Shown here one piece after another: positions 28,178 to 36,917 of a DNA stretch of 64,000 nt; within the stretch, counting starts at the first letter, position 1, and the number at the start of each line of letters is the position of its first letter. This DNA is from Pelagibacteraceae bacterium AG-426-L23 (GTDB lineage Bacteria; Pseudomonadota; Alphaproteobacteria; Pelagibacterales; Pelagibacteraceae), in NCBI GenBank assembly GCA_003213115.1, contig QCNU01000001.1:558001-622000 (forward strand), read 5' to 3'. Under the pieces are notes generated by a model. The model saw only the letters and a list, made by a program, of their open reading frames with translations, ran no database searches and was not told the DNA's origin. The translations under genes and the position numbers were made by a program.

Positions 28178-28633
28178 CTAAGCAGCGTCAGTTTTTTTAA
28201 CTATAACTAGAATGTTAGTTGAAACCTCTGAGTGAAGATTGATTTTTATTTTGTACGTTCCTAATTTGTTAATTTCTTGACTTATTTCTATTTGAGATGG
28301 ATTTACAGTTGACTTAAGCTGCTCAGAAAATGCCGATGAAATCTCTTTAGGTTTTATAGAGGCAAATAAGTCACCATTTTCCTTAGCCTCTTTATTAAAA
28401 TCGAGTTTTTTATTATTAATACTAGCAGCAATTTCCTTAAATTTCTTTTTAGCTTCATTGTTTTTTTTGTTTAATTCATCTTTCTTTTTATTTACAAATT
28501 CAATATTTTCTTTACTTGCTCTTAAAGCCTTTCCTGTTTTTAATAAATAATTTCGTCCGTATCCGTTTTTAACTTCTACAGTGTCACCAATTTTTCCTAA
28601 TTTCATGATATTTTCCATTAATATGACTTGCAT
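28178..28633 (-). CDS. rplI: 50S ribosomal protein L9
   Basis: A 151-residue L9 with the conserved N-terminal domain (MQVILMENIMKLGKIGDTVEVKNGYGRNYLL-type start), the long connecting helix rich in lysine and glutamate, and the C-terminal rRNA-binding domain. It is the third gene of the S6-S18-L9 operon, two bases after rpsR. Confidence 0.95.
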   Translation of the reverse strand: MQVILMENIMKLGKIGDTVEVKNGYGRNYLLKTGKALRASKENIEFVNKKKDELNKKNNEAKKKFKEIAASINNKKLDFNKEAKENGDLFASIKPKEISSAFSEQLKSTVNPSQIEISQEINKLGTYKIKINLHSEVSTNILVIVKKTDAA

Positions 28634-28635
28634 GA

Positions 28636-28908
28636 TTATAACAATCCTAAAATTTTAGCTTTTTTTATTTCATTAGCTAACTTTTTTTGTTTTCCTTGAG
28701 ATACCGATGTTATTCTTGAAGGTAGTAATTTATCTGTATCAGAAATATATTTTTTCAATAGCTTTATATTTTTATAATCTACTATAGGTGCATCTTTAAT
28801 CGATAAAGGGCATTTTTTGTTAAATCTTGAGTCACTTTTTTGAAATAAGCTAAGCTTATTAAGTGGGTTTTGAGGCCTTTTATTGAATTTTTTACCTTTT
28901 CTTTTCAT
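28636..28908 (-). CDS. rpsR: 30S ribosomal protein S18
   Basis: A 90-residue S18. The C-terminal core is typical: VDYKNIKLLKKYISDTDKLLPSRITSVSQGKQKKLANEIKKAKILGLL-type segments binding S6 and 16S rRNA. The basic N-terminus (KRKGKKFNKRP) is extended as in other alphaproteobacteria. It overlaps rpsF by 17 bases, which fits the S6-S18 heterodimer being made from one message. Confidence 0.95.
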   Translation of the reverse strand: MKRKGKKFNKRPQNPLNKLSLFQKSDSRFNKKCPLSIKDAPIVDYKNIKLLKKYISDTDKLLPSRITSVSQGKQKKLANEIKKAKILGLL

Positions 28909-29236
28909 CTATTTTGTTTTCTTTATTAAAATATTCTTTTTCTAAGTCTAATTTTTTATATTTTATTGTTAAATATCTAAGGACCGAGTTATCAATAGAT
29001 ATATTTTTTTTAATCTCGTCTAAAGTTTTGCTATTTCCTTTGAACTTATAGTGAATATAAAAGCCCTTATTATAACTTTTGATTTTTTTAGCAAAATTTA
29101 TAAGCCCCCACTTTTCAATTTTAATAACTTCGCCAGCAGATTTATTAATAATATCATTATATTTATCGTGAATTTTGTCCAGTTCGGAAGTAGATAAATC
29201 TTGTTTAGCTACTAAAGTGTGTTCGTAAAAGTTCAT
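28892..29236 (-). CDS. rpsF: 30S ribosomal protein S6
   Basis: A 114-residue S6, starting with the family pattern YEHTLVAKQDLS and containing KWGLINFAKKIKSYNKGFYIHYKF. The C-terminal tail is short and lysine-rich. First gene of the rpsF-rpsR-rplI operon; the candidate promoter upstream has a GC-rich discriminator. Confidence 0.95.
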   Translation of the reverse strand: MNFYEHTLVAKQDLSTSELDKIHDKYNDIINKSAGEVIKIEKWGLINFAKKIKSYNKGFYIHYKFKGNSKTLDEIKKNISIDNSVLRYLTIKYKKLDLEKEYFNKENKIDEKKR

Positions 29237-29274
29237 TTTGCTAACATTATTTCTTTGTTTACTTAAAGACCGGT

Positions 29275-29303
29275 CTTATACTATTATAAACACACCTTTT
29301 CAA
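29275..29303 (-). promoter_or_regulatory. Candidate rpsF operon promoter with GC-rich discriminator
   Basis: Minus strand: TTGAAA (29298-29303), a 17-base spacer, TATAAG (29275-29280), then ACCGGTC as discriminator. The initiation region lies about 30 bases before the rpsF ATG. The -10 end and discriminator together make a perfect 12-base palindrome, AAGACCGGTCTT (29266-29277). Both a stringent-control discriminator and an operator or 5' hairpin are possible readings. A second TATAAT lies at 29283-29288 but has a poorly spaced -35. Confidence 0.5.
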
Positions 29304-29335
29304 TAGTAATTATACAATTGAAAATCTGTTAATAA

Positions 29336-30262
29336 ATGAAAGCTATATTATTTCCGGGGCAAGGATCACAAATTGTAGGCATGGGGTCAGAATTTTATAA
29401 TAATTTTGATAAGGTAAAAGACATCTTTAAAGAGGCTGACGAAAAATTAAAATTTAAAATTTCAGACTTGATTTTAAAAGGTCCAGAGACTTCACTTAGG
29501 CTTACAGAAAATACTCAACCAGCAATTTTAACAGTAAGTTATGCAATTTATCAAATCTTAATTAAAGAATTTAATTTTGATATTAAAAATATAAAATATT
29601 TTGCGGGACACTCTTTAGGTGAGTATAGCGCATTATTATGTGCAGAGTCTTTAAAATTTACGGATGCTTTATTTTTACTACATGAAAGAGGAAAAGCAAT
29701 GCAAAAAGCTGTACCTGTGGGACAAGGTCTGATGCTAGCAATTTTAGGTTTGAACATGAATGAAATTCAAAACTATATTTCAAAAATTAAAATTGAAAAA
29801 GTTTGTGAAGTTGCAAATGATAATGCCAATGGTCAAATTATTGTAAGTGGAGACAAAATATCAATAGAGAATTTACAAAATATTCTTAAAAAAGATAAAA
29901 AAAAATCTATAATTTTACCCGTAAGCGCACCATTTCATTGCTCTTTAATGAAAAACGCAGCTGAACAAATGAAAGATAAAATTTTTTCCATTAAATTCAA
30001 TCAACCAAAAAAAGAAATAATTTCAAATGTAACTGCACTACCAGAGACAGATCAAGAAAATATTAAAAAACTATTAGTTGAGCAGATTTACTCCAAAGTA
30101 AGATGGAGAGAAACTATTTTGTACATGGAAAATAACGGAATTAATGAATTTATTGAAATTGGACCTGGAAAAGTATTATCTGGTTTGGTAAAAAGAATTA
30201 CAAAAAATAGAGTATCATTGAGTATAAATTCTATTGAAGATATAAAGAGTATTTCTAAATGA
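29336..30262 (+). CDS. fabD: Malonyl-CoA:ACP transacylase
   Basis: A 308-residue FabD that loads malonyl groups onto acyl carrier protein. Signatures: LFPGQGSQIVGMG at the start, the nucleophile serine in GHSLGEYSAL, the SAPFHCSLM histidine segment and the final FIEIGPGKVLSGLVKRI. It heads a fatty-acid cluster and overlaps fabG by 4 bases. Confidence 0.96.
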   Translation: MKAILFPGQGSQIVGMGSEFYNNFDKVKDIFKEADEKLKFKISDLILKGPETSLRLTENTQPAILTVSYAIYQILIKEFNFDIKNIKYFAGHSLGEYSALLCAESLKFTDALFLLHERGKAMQKAVPVGQGLMLAILGLNMNEIQNYISKIKIEKVCEVANDNANGQIIVSGDKISIENLQNILKKDKKKSIILPVSAPFHCSLMKNAAEQMKDKIFSIKFNQPKKEIISNVTALPETDQENIKKLLVEQIYSKVRWRETILYMENNGINEFIEIGPGKVLSGLVKRITKNRVSLSINSIEDIKSISK

Positions 30263-30990
30263 ATTTTAAAGATAAAAAAATTTTAATTACAGGTGCCACT
30301 GGCGGCATAGGTAACGCTATTGTGAAAAAGTTTATAGAGCTCGAGGGCACAGTTTTTGCCACTGGAACGAAAAAAGATAAATTAGAAGAATTGAAAAGTA
30401 AATATCCCAACATTAAGATAAAACAATTCGATATATCCGAACATTCTAAAATTGAAAAATTTATAGATGATGTTGCCTCAGAACTTGGCGGTTTGGATAT
30501 ATTAATTAATAATGCAGGAATGAATATGGATAATTTATCTTTAAGAATGAAAGATGAAGAATGGAAAAAAGTTATAGATATAAATTTAAGTTCAACTTTT
30601 TTATTAGCTAAGCATTCGATTAAAACAATGTTGAAAAATAAGTTTGGTCGAGTAGTTAATATAGCCTCAGTAGTAGGACACACAGGAAATTTAGGTCAAT
30701 CTAACTATTCTGCATCAAAAGCTGCTATAATTGGAATGTCAAAAAGTCTAGCAATAGAATATGCTAAAAAGAATATAACCATTAATTGTGTTTCTCCCGG
30801 CTTTATCCAAACAGCTATGACAGAGAATATACCAGAAAAAGTAAAATTAATTCTTACTTCAAGAATCCCCATGGGGAAACTTGGAACTACCGAAGATGTC
30901 TCAAATTGTGTAGCTTTTTTATCATCTGAAGACTCATCTTATATAACAGGGGAAACTTTACATGTTAATGGAGGCATGTATATGGCTTGA
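30259..30990 (+). CDS. fabG: 3-oxoacyl-[ACP] reductase
   Basis: A 243-residue short-chain dehydrogenase reducing beta-ketoacyl-ACP with NADPH. The cofactor motif TGATGGIG is near residues 11-18, NNAGM at about 89-93, the catalytic Ser-Tyr-Lys are in NIASVVGHTGNLGQSNYSASKAA, and the chain ends in ITGETLHVNGGMYM. Translationally coupled to fabD. Confidence 0.96.
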   Translation: MNFKDKKILITGATGGIGNAIVKKFIELEGTVFATGTKKDKLEELKSKYPNIKIKQFDISEHSKIEKFIDDVASELGGLDILINNAGMNMDNLSLRMKDEEWKKVIDINLSSTFLLAKHSIKTMLKNKFGRVVNIASVVGHTGNLGQSNYSASKAAIIGMSKSLAIEYAKKNITINCVSPGFIQTAMTENIPEKVKLILTSRIPMGKLGTTEDVSNCVAFLSSEDSSYITGETLHVNGGMYMA

Positions 30991-31014
30991 CAATCATAAC
31001 GAATAATTTAATAA
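30987..31014 (+). promoter_or_regulatory. Candidate internal promoter for acpP
   Basis: A consensus TTGACA (30987-30992) overlaps the fabG stop codon and is followed after 16 bases by TAATAA (31009-31014). acpP also has one of the clearer ribosome-binding sites here (AGAAGGAA). Acyl carrier protein is needed in large amounts, so a private promoter would make sense, but the -10 is not ideal. Confidence 0.45.
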
Positions 31015-31046
31015 GAAAATAAATCTAAAATCAAAAGAAGGAATTA

Positions 31047-31289
31047 ATGTCAAAAGATATAGGTGAAAAAGTTAAAAAGATAGTTGCTGATCACTTAGGT
31101 GTGGAAGAGGAAAAGGTAACTGACGAGGCTAGCTTTATCGATGATCTCGGAGCCGACAGTTTAGACACGGTAGAACTTGTTATGGCATTTGAAGAAGAAT
31201 TTGGATCAGAAATATCAGATAGCGAAGCTGAAAAAATTTTAACAGTAGGTGATGCAATAAAATTTATTGAGAGTAAATCTGCACAGTAA
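31047..31289 (+). CDS. acpP: Acyl carrier protein
   Basis: An 80-residue acidic ACP. The phosphopantetheine attachment serine is in [21 protein letters not shown]. It carries growing acyl chains for phospholipid and lipid A synthesis. The gene is followed after 16 bases by gmk; fabF and mltG, which usually lie between acpP and gmk in alphaproteobacteria, are not present here. Confidence 0.97.
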   Translation: MSKDIGEKVKKIVADHLGVEEEKVTDEASFIDDLGADSLDTVELVMAFEEEFGSEISDSEAEKILTVGDAIKFIESKSAQ

Positions 31290-31305
31290 ATTTTAAGTTG
31301 AGAGA

Positions 31306-31884
31306 ATGAAAAAAAATGGGGATAGTATTATGGTGATACTCTCATCCCCGTCTGGTGCCGGGAAAACAACTATAAGTAAAAAACTACAACAAAAATATCA
31401 AAATTTTAAGATCTCAGTTTCACACACTACCAGAACCCCAAGACCTAATGAAGTTGACGGCATAGATTACTTTTTTGTTTCCCATGATGAATTTAAAAAA
31501 TTAATTGAAAAAAATGAATTTTATGAATATGCAGAAATTTTTGGCAACTATTACGGAACTTCAAAAAAATCTGTTTTAGACTTAGTCAAAAAAAAAAATG
31601 ATGTTCTGTTTGATATTGATTGGCAAGGTACTAAGCAACTTTCAAAATTTAAAGAACTAAACTTACTTAAAATATTTATACTTCCACCAAGTAAAAAAGA
31701 ATTAAAAAAAAGGCTTATTCAAAGGAATCAAGACAAACCACATGTAGTTTCTGAAAGGTTAGATGCTTATGAACGAGACTCTGCTCATAAGAAAGATTAT
31801 GATTTTGTCGTTATCAATGACAATCTAGAAGATTGTTTTAGAGAAGTAGAAAAAATTGTAATCTCAAAAAAAGGAAAAACTTAA
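31306..31884 (+). CDS. gmk: Guanylate kinase
   Basis: A 192-residue guanylate kinase phosphorylating GMP to GDP. P-loop LSSPSGAGKTTISKKL, GMP-binding SVSHTTRTPRPNEVDGIDYFF, EYAEIFGNYYGTSKK and DIDWQGTKQL are all clear. Start at 31306 has a nearby GAGAG; an internal ATG at 31330 (MVILSS) would also give a full-length enzyme. The stop interlocks with the convergent rsmA (TTAA). Confidence 0.96.
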   Translation: MKKNGDSIMVILSSPSGAGKTTISKKLQQKYQNFKISVSHTTRTPRPNEVDGIDYFFVSHDEFKKLIEKNEFYEYAEIFGNYYGTSKKSVLDLVKKKNDVLFDIDWQGTKQLSKFKELNLLKIFILPPSKKELKKRLIQRNQDKPHVVSERLDAYERDSAHKKDYDFVVINDNLEDCFREVEKIVISKKGKT

Positions 31885-32681
31885 GTGCTAAGACCTTTTT
31901 CGTAAAACTCAGTCATTTTATAAAAATCTTCAGGTTTTAAGTTACTTGGTCTATTGGTCAAGTTTAGGTTTATTGTTTTTTGTATTCTTTTATTATTACC
32001 AAATAATTTATTAAAACTTTTATTGATCATTTTTCTTCTATTTGAAAAAAATATTTGAGTTACTTTTTCTAAATTTTTAATATCTTTAATTTTATAAGAA
32101 TTATCTACTTTTGGTTCAAACGTAACTACAGATGAGCTTACTTTTGGTTTTGGATAAAAACAATTTTTTGATACATTAAAATGATCTATTATTTTTAGTC
32201 TCCAATTAGAAACAATACTTAATCTTCCATATTCTGTAGTATCGTGTTTAGCTAAAATTCTTTCAGCTACTTCTTTTTGAAACATCAAAATCAGTTTAAG
32301 ATATTCTGGTGGCCATATATTAATTTTGATTAGTTTAAGTAAAATTTGAGTAGAAATGTTATAGGGAAGATTGCCAAATATAATAGTATCCTTTTTAATT
32401 ATTTTATCAAAATTTATTTTAAGAACATCACTGTTAACAATTTTTATATTATTTTTACCTTGTATTTTTTTTTTAAGTATTTCACATAATTGAAAATCCT
32501 TTTCAATTAATAATAAACTTTTAGGATTATTTTTAATTATTTCTTCTGTCAAATTTCCAGTTCCAGGACCTATCTCTATAATATTTAAATTTTTTATTTT
32601 ATTTAATTGTATAATTTTTTTAATTGTGTTTTTATCTATAAGAAAATTTTGCCCTAATGATTTTTTTGGTCTTAATTTCAT
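31881..32681 (-). CDS. rsmA: 16S rRNA dimethyladenosine transferase RsmA (KsgA)
   Basis: A 266-residue methyltransferase that dimethylates two adjacent adenines near the 3' end of 16S rRNA, a late checkpoint of 30S assembly. The start KSLGQNFLIDKN, SAM motif IEIGPGTGNLTEE and catalytic NLPYNISTQILLKL are typical. It is the last gene of the lptF-lptG-lptD-surA-pdxA-rsmA operon and shares one base with pdxA. Confidence 0.96.
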   Translation of the reverse strand: MKLRPKKSLGQNFLIDKNTIKKIIQLNKIKNLNIIEIGPGTGNLTEEIIKNNPKSLLLIEKDFQLCEILKKKIQGKNNIKIVNSDVLKINFDKIIKKDTIIFGNLPYNISTQILLKLIKINIWPPEYLKLILMFQKEVAERILAKHDTTEYGRLSIVSNWRLKIIDHFNVSKNCFYPKPKVSSSVVTFEPKVDNSYKIKDIKNLEKVTQIFFSNRRKMINKSFNKLFGNNKRIQKTINLNLTNRPSNLKPEDFYKMTEFYEKGLST

Positions 32682-33643
32682 TAAATGTTAGAGATAAAAT
32701 CTATCGATTTTATTAAACTTAAAGGGTTTGCTCTTTTTTTACCAATTATATCTTCTGCTGTTCCATGATCAGGAGAGACTCTAAAATATTTTAAGCCCAG
32801 AGTTATATTGCATGCATCAAATTTAAATATAGTTTTAAAAGGAGTAAGAACTTGATCGTGATACATACCTAAGACAATGTCGTATTTTAAAATCTTATTA
32901 CTCGCAAAAAAAGTATCACTAGAAAAAGGGCCATAAATTTTATGTTTATTTTTTTTCAAAAACTTTATTACTGGAATAATGGTTTTTTTTTCCTCTGTAT
33001 CTGATCTAGACTCACCATTATGGGGGTTTAAGCCAAGAACAGCTATTTTAGGTTTTTTTTTAAATACCGAATAATAGCCGGCGTTTAAATGATAAATTTT
33101 ATTTTTAATAAATCTAGAATTAATTTTTTTTGTAACATTTTTAATAGCAATATGAGTAGTTAAAGGAACAACAGATAATTTCTTATTAAAAATCAACATA
33201 ATCTCTTTACCTTGTATTTTATTTTTTCTAGCCAAAAATTCTGTTACTCCCATATTTTTTTTTCCAAAGGTCTTTTTTTTATCTATTGAGCAATTAATAA
33301 AACCTTTAATTAACTTTTTTACCGCAAGATTATGAGCAATATCAAAACACTTTAAAATATACTTCGAAGTTTCTTTATTTTTTTTTTCGAATGGTTTTTT
33401 AAATCTAAAAGGAACATCAAATATCTTTAGGTATTTTGCAGAACTTTTAGTATTTATATTGTTAATTTTTTTTATGGGAATTTTGATTTTTAAAATATTT
33501 AATTGCTTTTTTAATAGGACGAAGTTACCTATAACAAATATATTCTTTCTTTGATTTTTTTTTATTAGTTTCCAAGACTTAGCGATAATTTCACTATTAA
33601 TACTTCTCGGCTCTCCAGCTATAATAGCAATATTTTTATTCAT
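32681..33643 (-). CDS. pdxA: 4-hydroxythreonine-4-phosphate dehydrogenase
   Basis: A 320-residue PdxA of the DXP-dependent vitamin B6 route. The family pattern starts at IAIIAGEPRSINSEII, has the LNPHNGESRSDTEEKKTIIPVI segment and the metal/substrate motif SPDHGTAEDIIGK. MYHDQVLTPFK is the catalytic-site segment. It overlaps the surA-like gene by 4 bases. Unusually lysine-rich, as are its neighbours. Confidence 0.93.
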   Translation of the reverse strand: MNKNIAIIAGEPRSINSEIIAKSWKLIKKNQRKNIFVIGNFVLLKKQLNILKIKIPIKKINNINTKSSAKYLKIFDVPFRFKKPFEKKNKETSKYILKCFDIAHNLAVKKLIKGFINCSIDKKKTFGKKNMGVTEFLARKNKIQGKEIMLIFNKKLSVVPLTTHIAIKNVTKKINSRFIKNKIYHLNAGYYSVFKKKPKIAVLGLNPHNGESRSDTEEKKTIIPVIKFLKKNKHKIYGPFSSDTFFASNKILKYDIVLGMYHDQVLTPFKTIFKFDACNITLGLKYFRVSPDHGTAEDIIGKKRANPLSLIKSIDFISNI

Positions 33644-34578
33644 CTAAACTTTACTAATATTGAATTTTCTACGCTTGATAAATGTGACCTAGAGAATAAA
33701 TTTAGTTTTTCATCTCTCTTTCTAAGAACTATTTCCTTTTTAATTTTTTCAAGATCTAGTTCTTCATTTCCTATTTTTTTAATATTATCTATCTTGAGAA
33801 TGACAACTGACTCACCACTTCTAATTGGGTTAGTGATTTCTCCAATATTTAATTTCTTTAATTCATTTAGATATACTTTAGATAAACTTTTTTCGTTTAA
33901 TTTTCCCATTTTTCCATCATTCTCTGAAGAAGGTGAAATGCTATATTTATTTACTGCAGTTTTAAAGTCTGAGTTTTTTATTGTTTCATATATCTCTTCT
34001 AAATTTTTATTTAAATCTTTCTGATTAAATAAAACCTCTATCTCTGATAGTTCATACTCAATAATCTCTATTTTATTTTCCAAAGATTTTTTTAGCTCAT
34101 TCTCTATCTCCACAGTATTGATGTTTAATTGATTTTTATAAAGACTGTATATTAAATTATTCCACCTCAACTCGGTCTTATATTTATCTATAAAAACTTC
34201 GTAATTAATAAGATTGCTCTCAAGAATATTTTTCAATCCCTCTATATCAGTGTTTAATTGTTTAGATAATTGAATTAAATAATTACTTAACTCTTTTTCA
34301 TCGTAATCTTCTACTTTATACTTCAAAATTTCATTTTTTTTAATTGATCTTTTAATCAACGCATTCACTGCCATATTTTTTACTCGGTTTATATTTTCTT
34401 GGCTAAACTTTTTTTGGTTAAGAATAAGCATAGTTTTTATTTCATCTTCAATATCTAAATCAGTTATAATTTGATTTCCTACATTGGCTATAATTTTGTT
34501 GTTAATCTTAGATAGAACTTGATCAGAGTTAAAAAAGCTTATTATCAATAATATTTTTATAAAAACTAATCTTTTCAT
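33640..34578 (-). CDS. surA: SurA-like periplasmic chaperone / peptidyl-prolyl isomerase
   Basis: A 312-residue secreted protein: signal peptide (VFIKILLIISFFNSDQVLS), a SurA N-terminal helical domain containing NKIIANVGNQIITDLDIEDEIK, and a single degenerate parvulin-like domain (about 165-275) ending in GEITNPIRSGESVVILKI. E. coli SurA has two parvulin domains; one is common in alphaproteobacteria. It escorts outer-membrane proteins, including LptD, whose gene directly precedes it. Overlaps both neighbours by 4 bases. Confidence 0.87.
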   Translation of the reverse strand: MKRLVFIKILLIISFFNSDQVLSKINNKIIANVGNQIITDLDIEDEIKTMLILNQKKFSQENINRVKNMAVNALIKRSIKKNEILKYKVEDYDEKELSNYLIQLSKQLNTDIEGLKNILESNLINYEVFIDKYKTELRWNNLIYSLYKNQLNINTVEIENELKKSLENKIEIIEYELSEIEVLFNQKDLNKNLEEIYETIKNSDFKTAVNKYSISPSSENDGKMGKLNEKSLSKVYLNELKKLNIGEITNPIRSGESVVILKIDNIKKIGNEELDLEKIKKEIVLRKRDEKLNLFSRSHLSSVENSILVKFR

Positions 34579-36917
34579 CTTCCAATACCTGGAGCATTTA
34601 TATCAGCAAGTGGTATAAGAGAAATTCTGAACATAATGGAGTCTTCTGGTTCAATATCGCTGTCCGTGTAGAACTCACGTCTAAAAACTAACCCAGCTTT
34701 GAGACAATCATTAATATAATCGTAGCTTAGCTTATAAAATTCAGACGAACTTGTAAGTAAATTACGCTTTGTAGAAAATGACAATTGCCCTGAGTCTCCA
34801 AGCTCTACATCCATAATGGCTTCAGCATATTCCTGATTACCAATATGTTCTTTTTCTTGTAAATAATTAAAATTAAAATTTGTTTTACCAAGAGTAAGGG
34901 TACTTCCAACCTCATTATAATTTAATCTATTATAGTTTTGGTCTACTGCAAATTTGTAATCTAGACTTAAATTATTATTTATTCTTAAACTAGACTCGCC
35001 AACTAAGTCAGATACTTTGTCTCCTAAAGAAGAACTAGCTGGTAAGTCTTGATCCTCCTCAGCAGTTATTACTTGACCAGCTGAAAATGAGAAAACTTTA
35101 TTACCTATGGTACCGTCTTTATTTAATTGATTTTTTTTATAATCAAAGCCTATAGAAGCGCTCAATCCTTTTTCTAAAACATCAATTTCATCTGTTTTTT
35201 TGATTTCATATAAGTTTGTATATTTAAGTCTACTTCCATCAACTCTACGCATATGTCCTGGAGCGTAACGAATAAGTACTTTAGGAGTAAATAAATGATT
35301 AATCTCTTTTATCAGATCATTTTTATATAATGGAATTTTTGACAAAAATCCTAGAGCACCAGATACTTCATGTGAAGTATCCTCAGATTTGTACTTAGGA
35401 GTATTACTTGCGTTATAATTAACAAACTTAACCTGACTTAAAATTTGATTTTCAATTCCTAAATTATTTATCCATCTATTAGATTTCCAGTTTAAATCAT
35501 TAACAAGAAATTCTGTTGTTTTATCTACATCAAAGTTTTTTACTTCTAAACTCGATGAAAAATCTATAAATCCAAATTTTTCACTAGAGAAAATGTTTCT
35601 ATCAAATGCTAAACTTGGTAAAACATATTCATATCTTGAATTATCTTTTACTGTTAAATTCTCAAAAGCACTTACTTGAGCTCCAAAAAAGATATCATCA
35701 TCTTGATAATTATAAGACATATAACTTTCCAGTATGTCTTGATCGCTATCCACCAATTCAGTTTTAACGTCGTGTATTTTTAAATAAGTGCTATTAGAAA
35801 CCTTTTGAACATTAAACTCGAGACGACTTGTAATGTCAGGATCTTCTAAAAAGTCCATTGTAAATTTAGAGAAAAAGTGAGCTCTAGCTCCTTCAGTTTT
35901 TTTTGTTGTAGTTTTTTTGTAACCCTCAGTAAATCCAGTGTCGACTATTAAAAAGGAATTTTTAAAATCTTGTCTGTATTCAGCTATTAACAAAGGATTT
36001 TCTCTACCATAAAGTTTAGGTTTAAAAGTTAAATCTTTATCATTTGATATATTCCAGAAATAAGGCAACGAAACTCCTGCACCTACTGTTGAATTTGAAC
36101 TTAAAGTTGGATTTAAAAATCCTGACTGTCTTTTTACTGTAGGATCGGGATGCCAAAATTTAGGAAAAAATAATATAGGAAAGTCATAAACTTTTACGAC
36201 TACATTATCGTAATAAATTGTTTTTTTTGCACTGCTATGTCTTATTTTTTTTGATTGTAAAGACCATGGAGGACACTTATCTTTTCCTCTATTTTTACAA
36301 TATGTAAATACACCTTTTAGCATTTCATTTTCTTCTGGAGACAATGTCATACTGTTTGCAAAAAATCTTGGTTCATTATCTTTATTAGTTTTAAAACTCT
36401 CATCATTTAAAAATACTCTTACATCTGAACCAGCTACTTTTCTTTCTTTTTCGTTAATGTATATCTCGGAAAATCTATACTGATTATTATTTACATCGAT
36501 TATTTTAATTGGACCTTTAGAAAAGAAAATATTTTTATTTATTAAATATTTAAAAGAACTAACAAAAATTTGATTTCCATCTTTGTCTAAAATTTGACTT
36601 TCTTCATTTGAGCTTATTATTTTATTTTTGTCATCAAATAAAATATTTGAACCCAGTACTTGGTAGTTTTCTGAAGTTATAATTTTAGTTTCCCCGGTGG
36701 CTAATAATTTTCCATTTTTTTTATTATATTTCGCTGTATTAGTAGTTAATTTATTATTATTTTTGTCTACCGCAACTACATTACCATTAAGAAAAATAAT
36801 TTTAGAATTATCGTCCAGCTGAATTTTTGATGCACTTATGTTTAATTCGCTAGCAGAAGAGAAACTTATTTTAATAAATAGAAATAAAATTATAAAAAAA
36901 AGAAATTTATTTTTCAT
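34575..36917 (-). CDS. lptD: LPS-assembly protein LptD
   Basis: A 780-residue outer-membrane LPS translocon. Signal peptide MKNKFLFFIILFLFIKISF, an LptA/OstA-like beta-jellyroll (about 25-180), then a large beta-barrel with alternating aromatic strands to the C-terminus. Cysteines in FTYCKNRGKDKCPPWSL and a late YINDC could form the disulfides that activate LptD. I start at the ATG at 36917, not 36935, because it places the signal peptide at the N-terminus. It implies that this organism makes and exports LPS. Confidence 0.92.
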   Translation of the reverse strand: MKNKFLFFIILFLFIKISFSSASELNISASKIQLDDNSKIIFLNGNVVAVDKNNNKLTTNTAKYNKKNGKLLATGETKIITSENYQVLGSNILFDDKNKIISSNEESQILDKDGNQIFVSSFKYLINKNIFFSKGPIKIIDVNNNQYRFSEIYINEKERKVAGSDVRVFLNDESFKTNKDNEPRFFANSMTLSPEENEMLKGVFTYCKNRGKDKCPPWSLQSKKIRHSSAKKTIYYDNVVVKVYDFPILFFPKFWHPDPTVKRQSGFLNPTLSSNSTVGAGVSLPYFWNISNDKDLTFKPKLYGRENPLLIAEYRQDFKNSFLIVDTGFTEGYKKTTTKKTEGARAHFFSKFTMDFLEDPDITSRLEFNVQKVSNSTYLKIHDVKTELVDSDQDILESYMSYNYQDDDIFFGAQVSAFENLTVKDNSRYEYVLPSLAFDRNIFSSEKFGFIDFSSSLEVKNFDVDKTTEFLVNDLNWKSNRWINNLGIENQILSQVKFVNYNASNTPKYKSEDTSHEVSGALGFLSKIPLYKNDLIKEINHLFTPKVLIRYAPGHMRRVDGSRLKYTNLYEIKKTDEIDVLEKGLSASIGFDYKKNQLNKDGTIGNKVFSFSAGQVITAEEDQDLPASSSLGDKVSDLVGESSLRINNNLSLDYKFAVDQNYNRLNYNEVGSTLTLGKTNFNFNYLQEKEHIGNQEYAEAIMDVELGDSGQLSFSTKRNLLTSSSEFYKLSYDYINDCLKAGLVFRREFYTDSDIEPEDSIMFRISLIPLADINAPGIGR

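Noticed and set aside
30255-30683. 142-residue ORF antisense to fabG
   Set aside because: fabG is intact and conserved on the other strand; this ORF shows only the complement of its codons.
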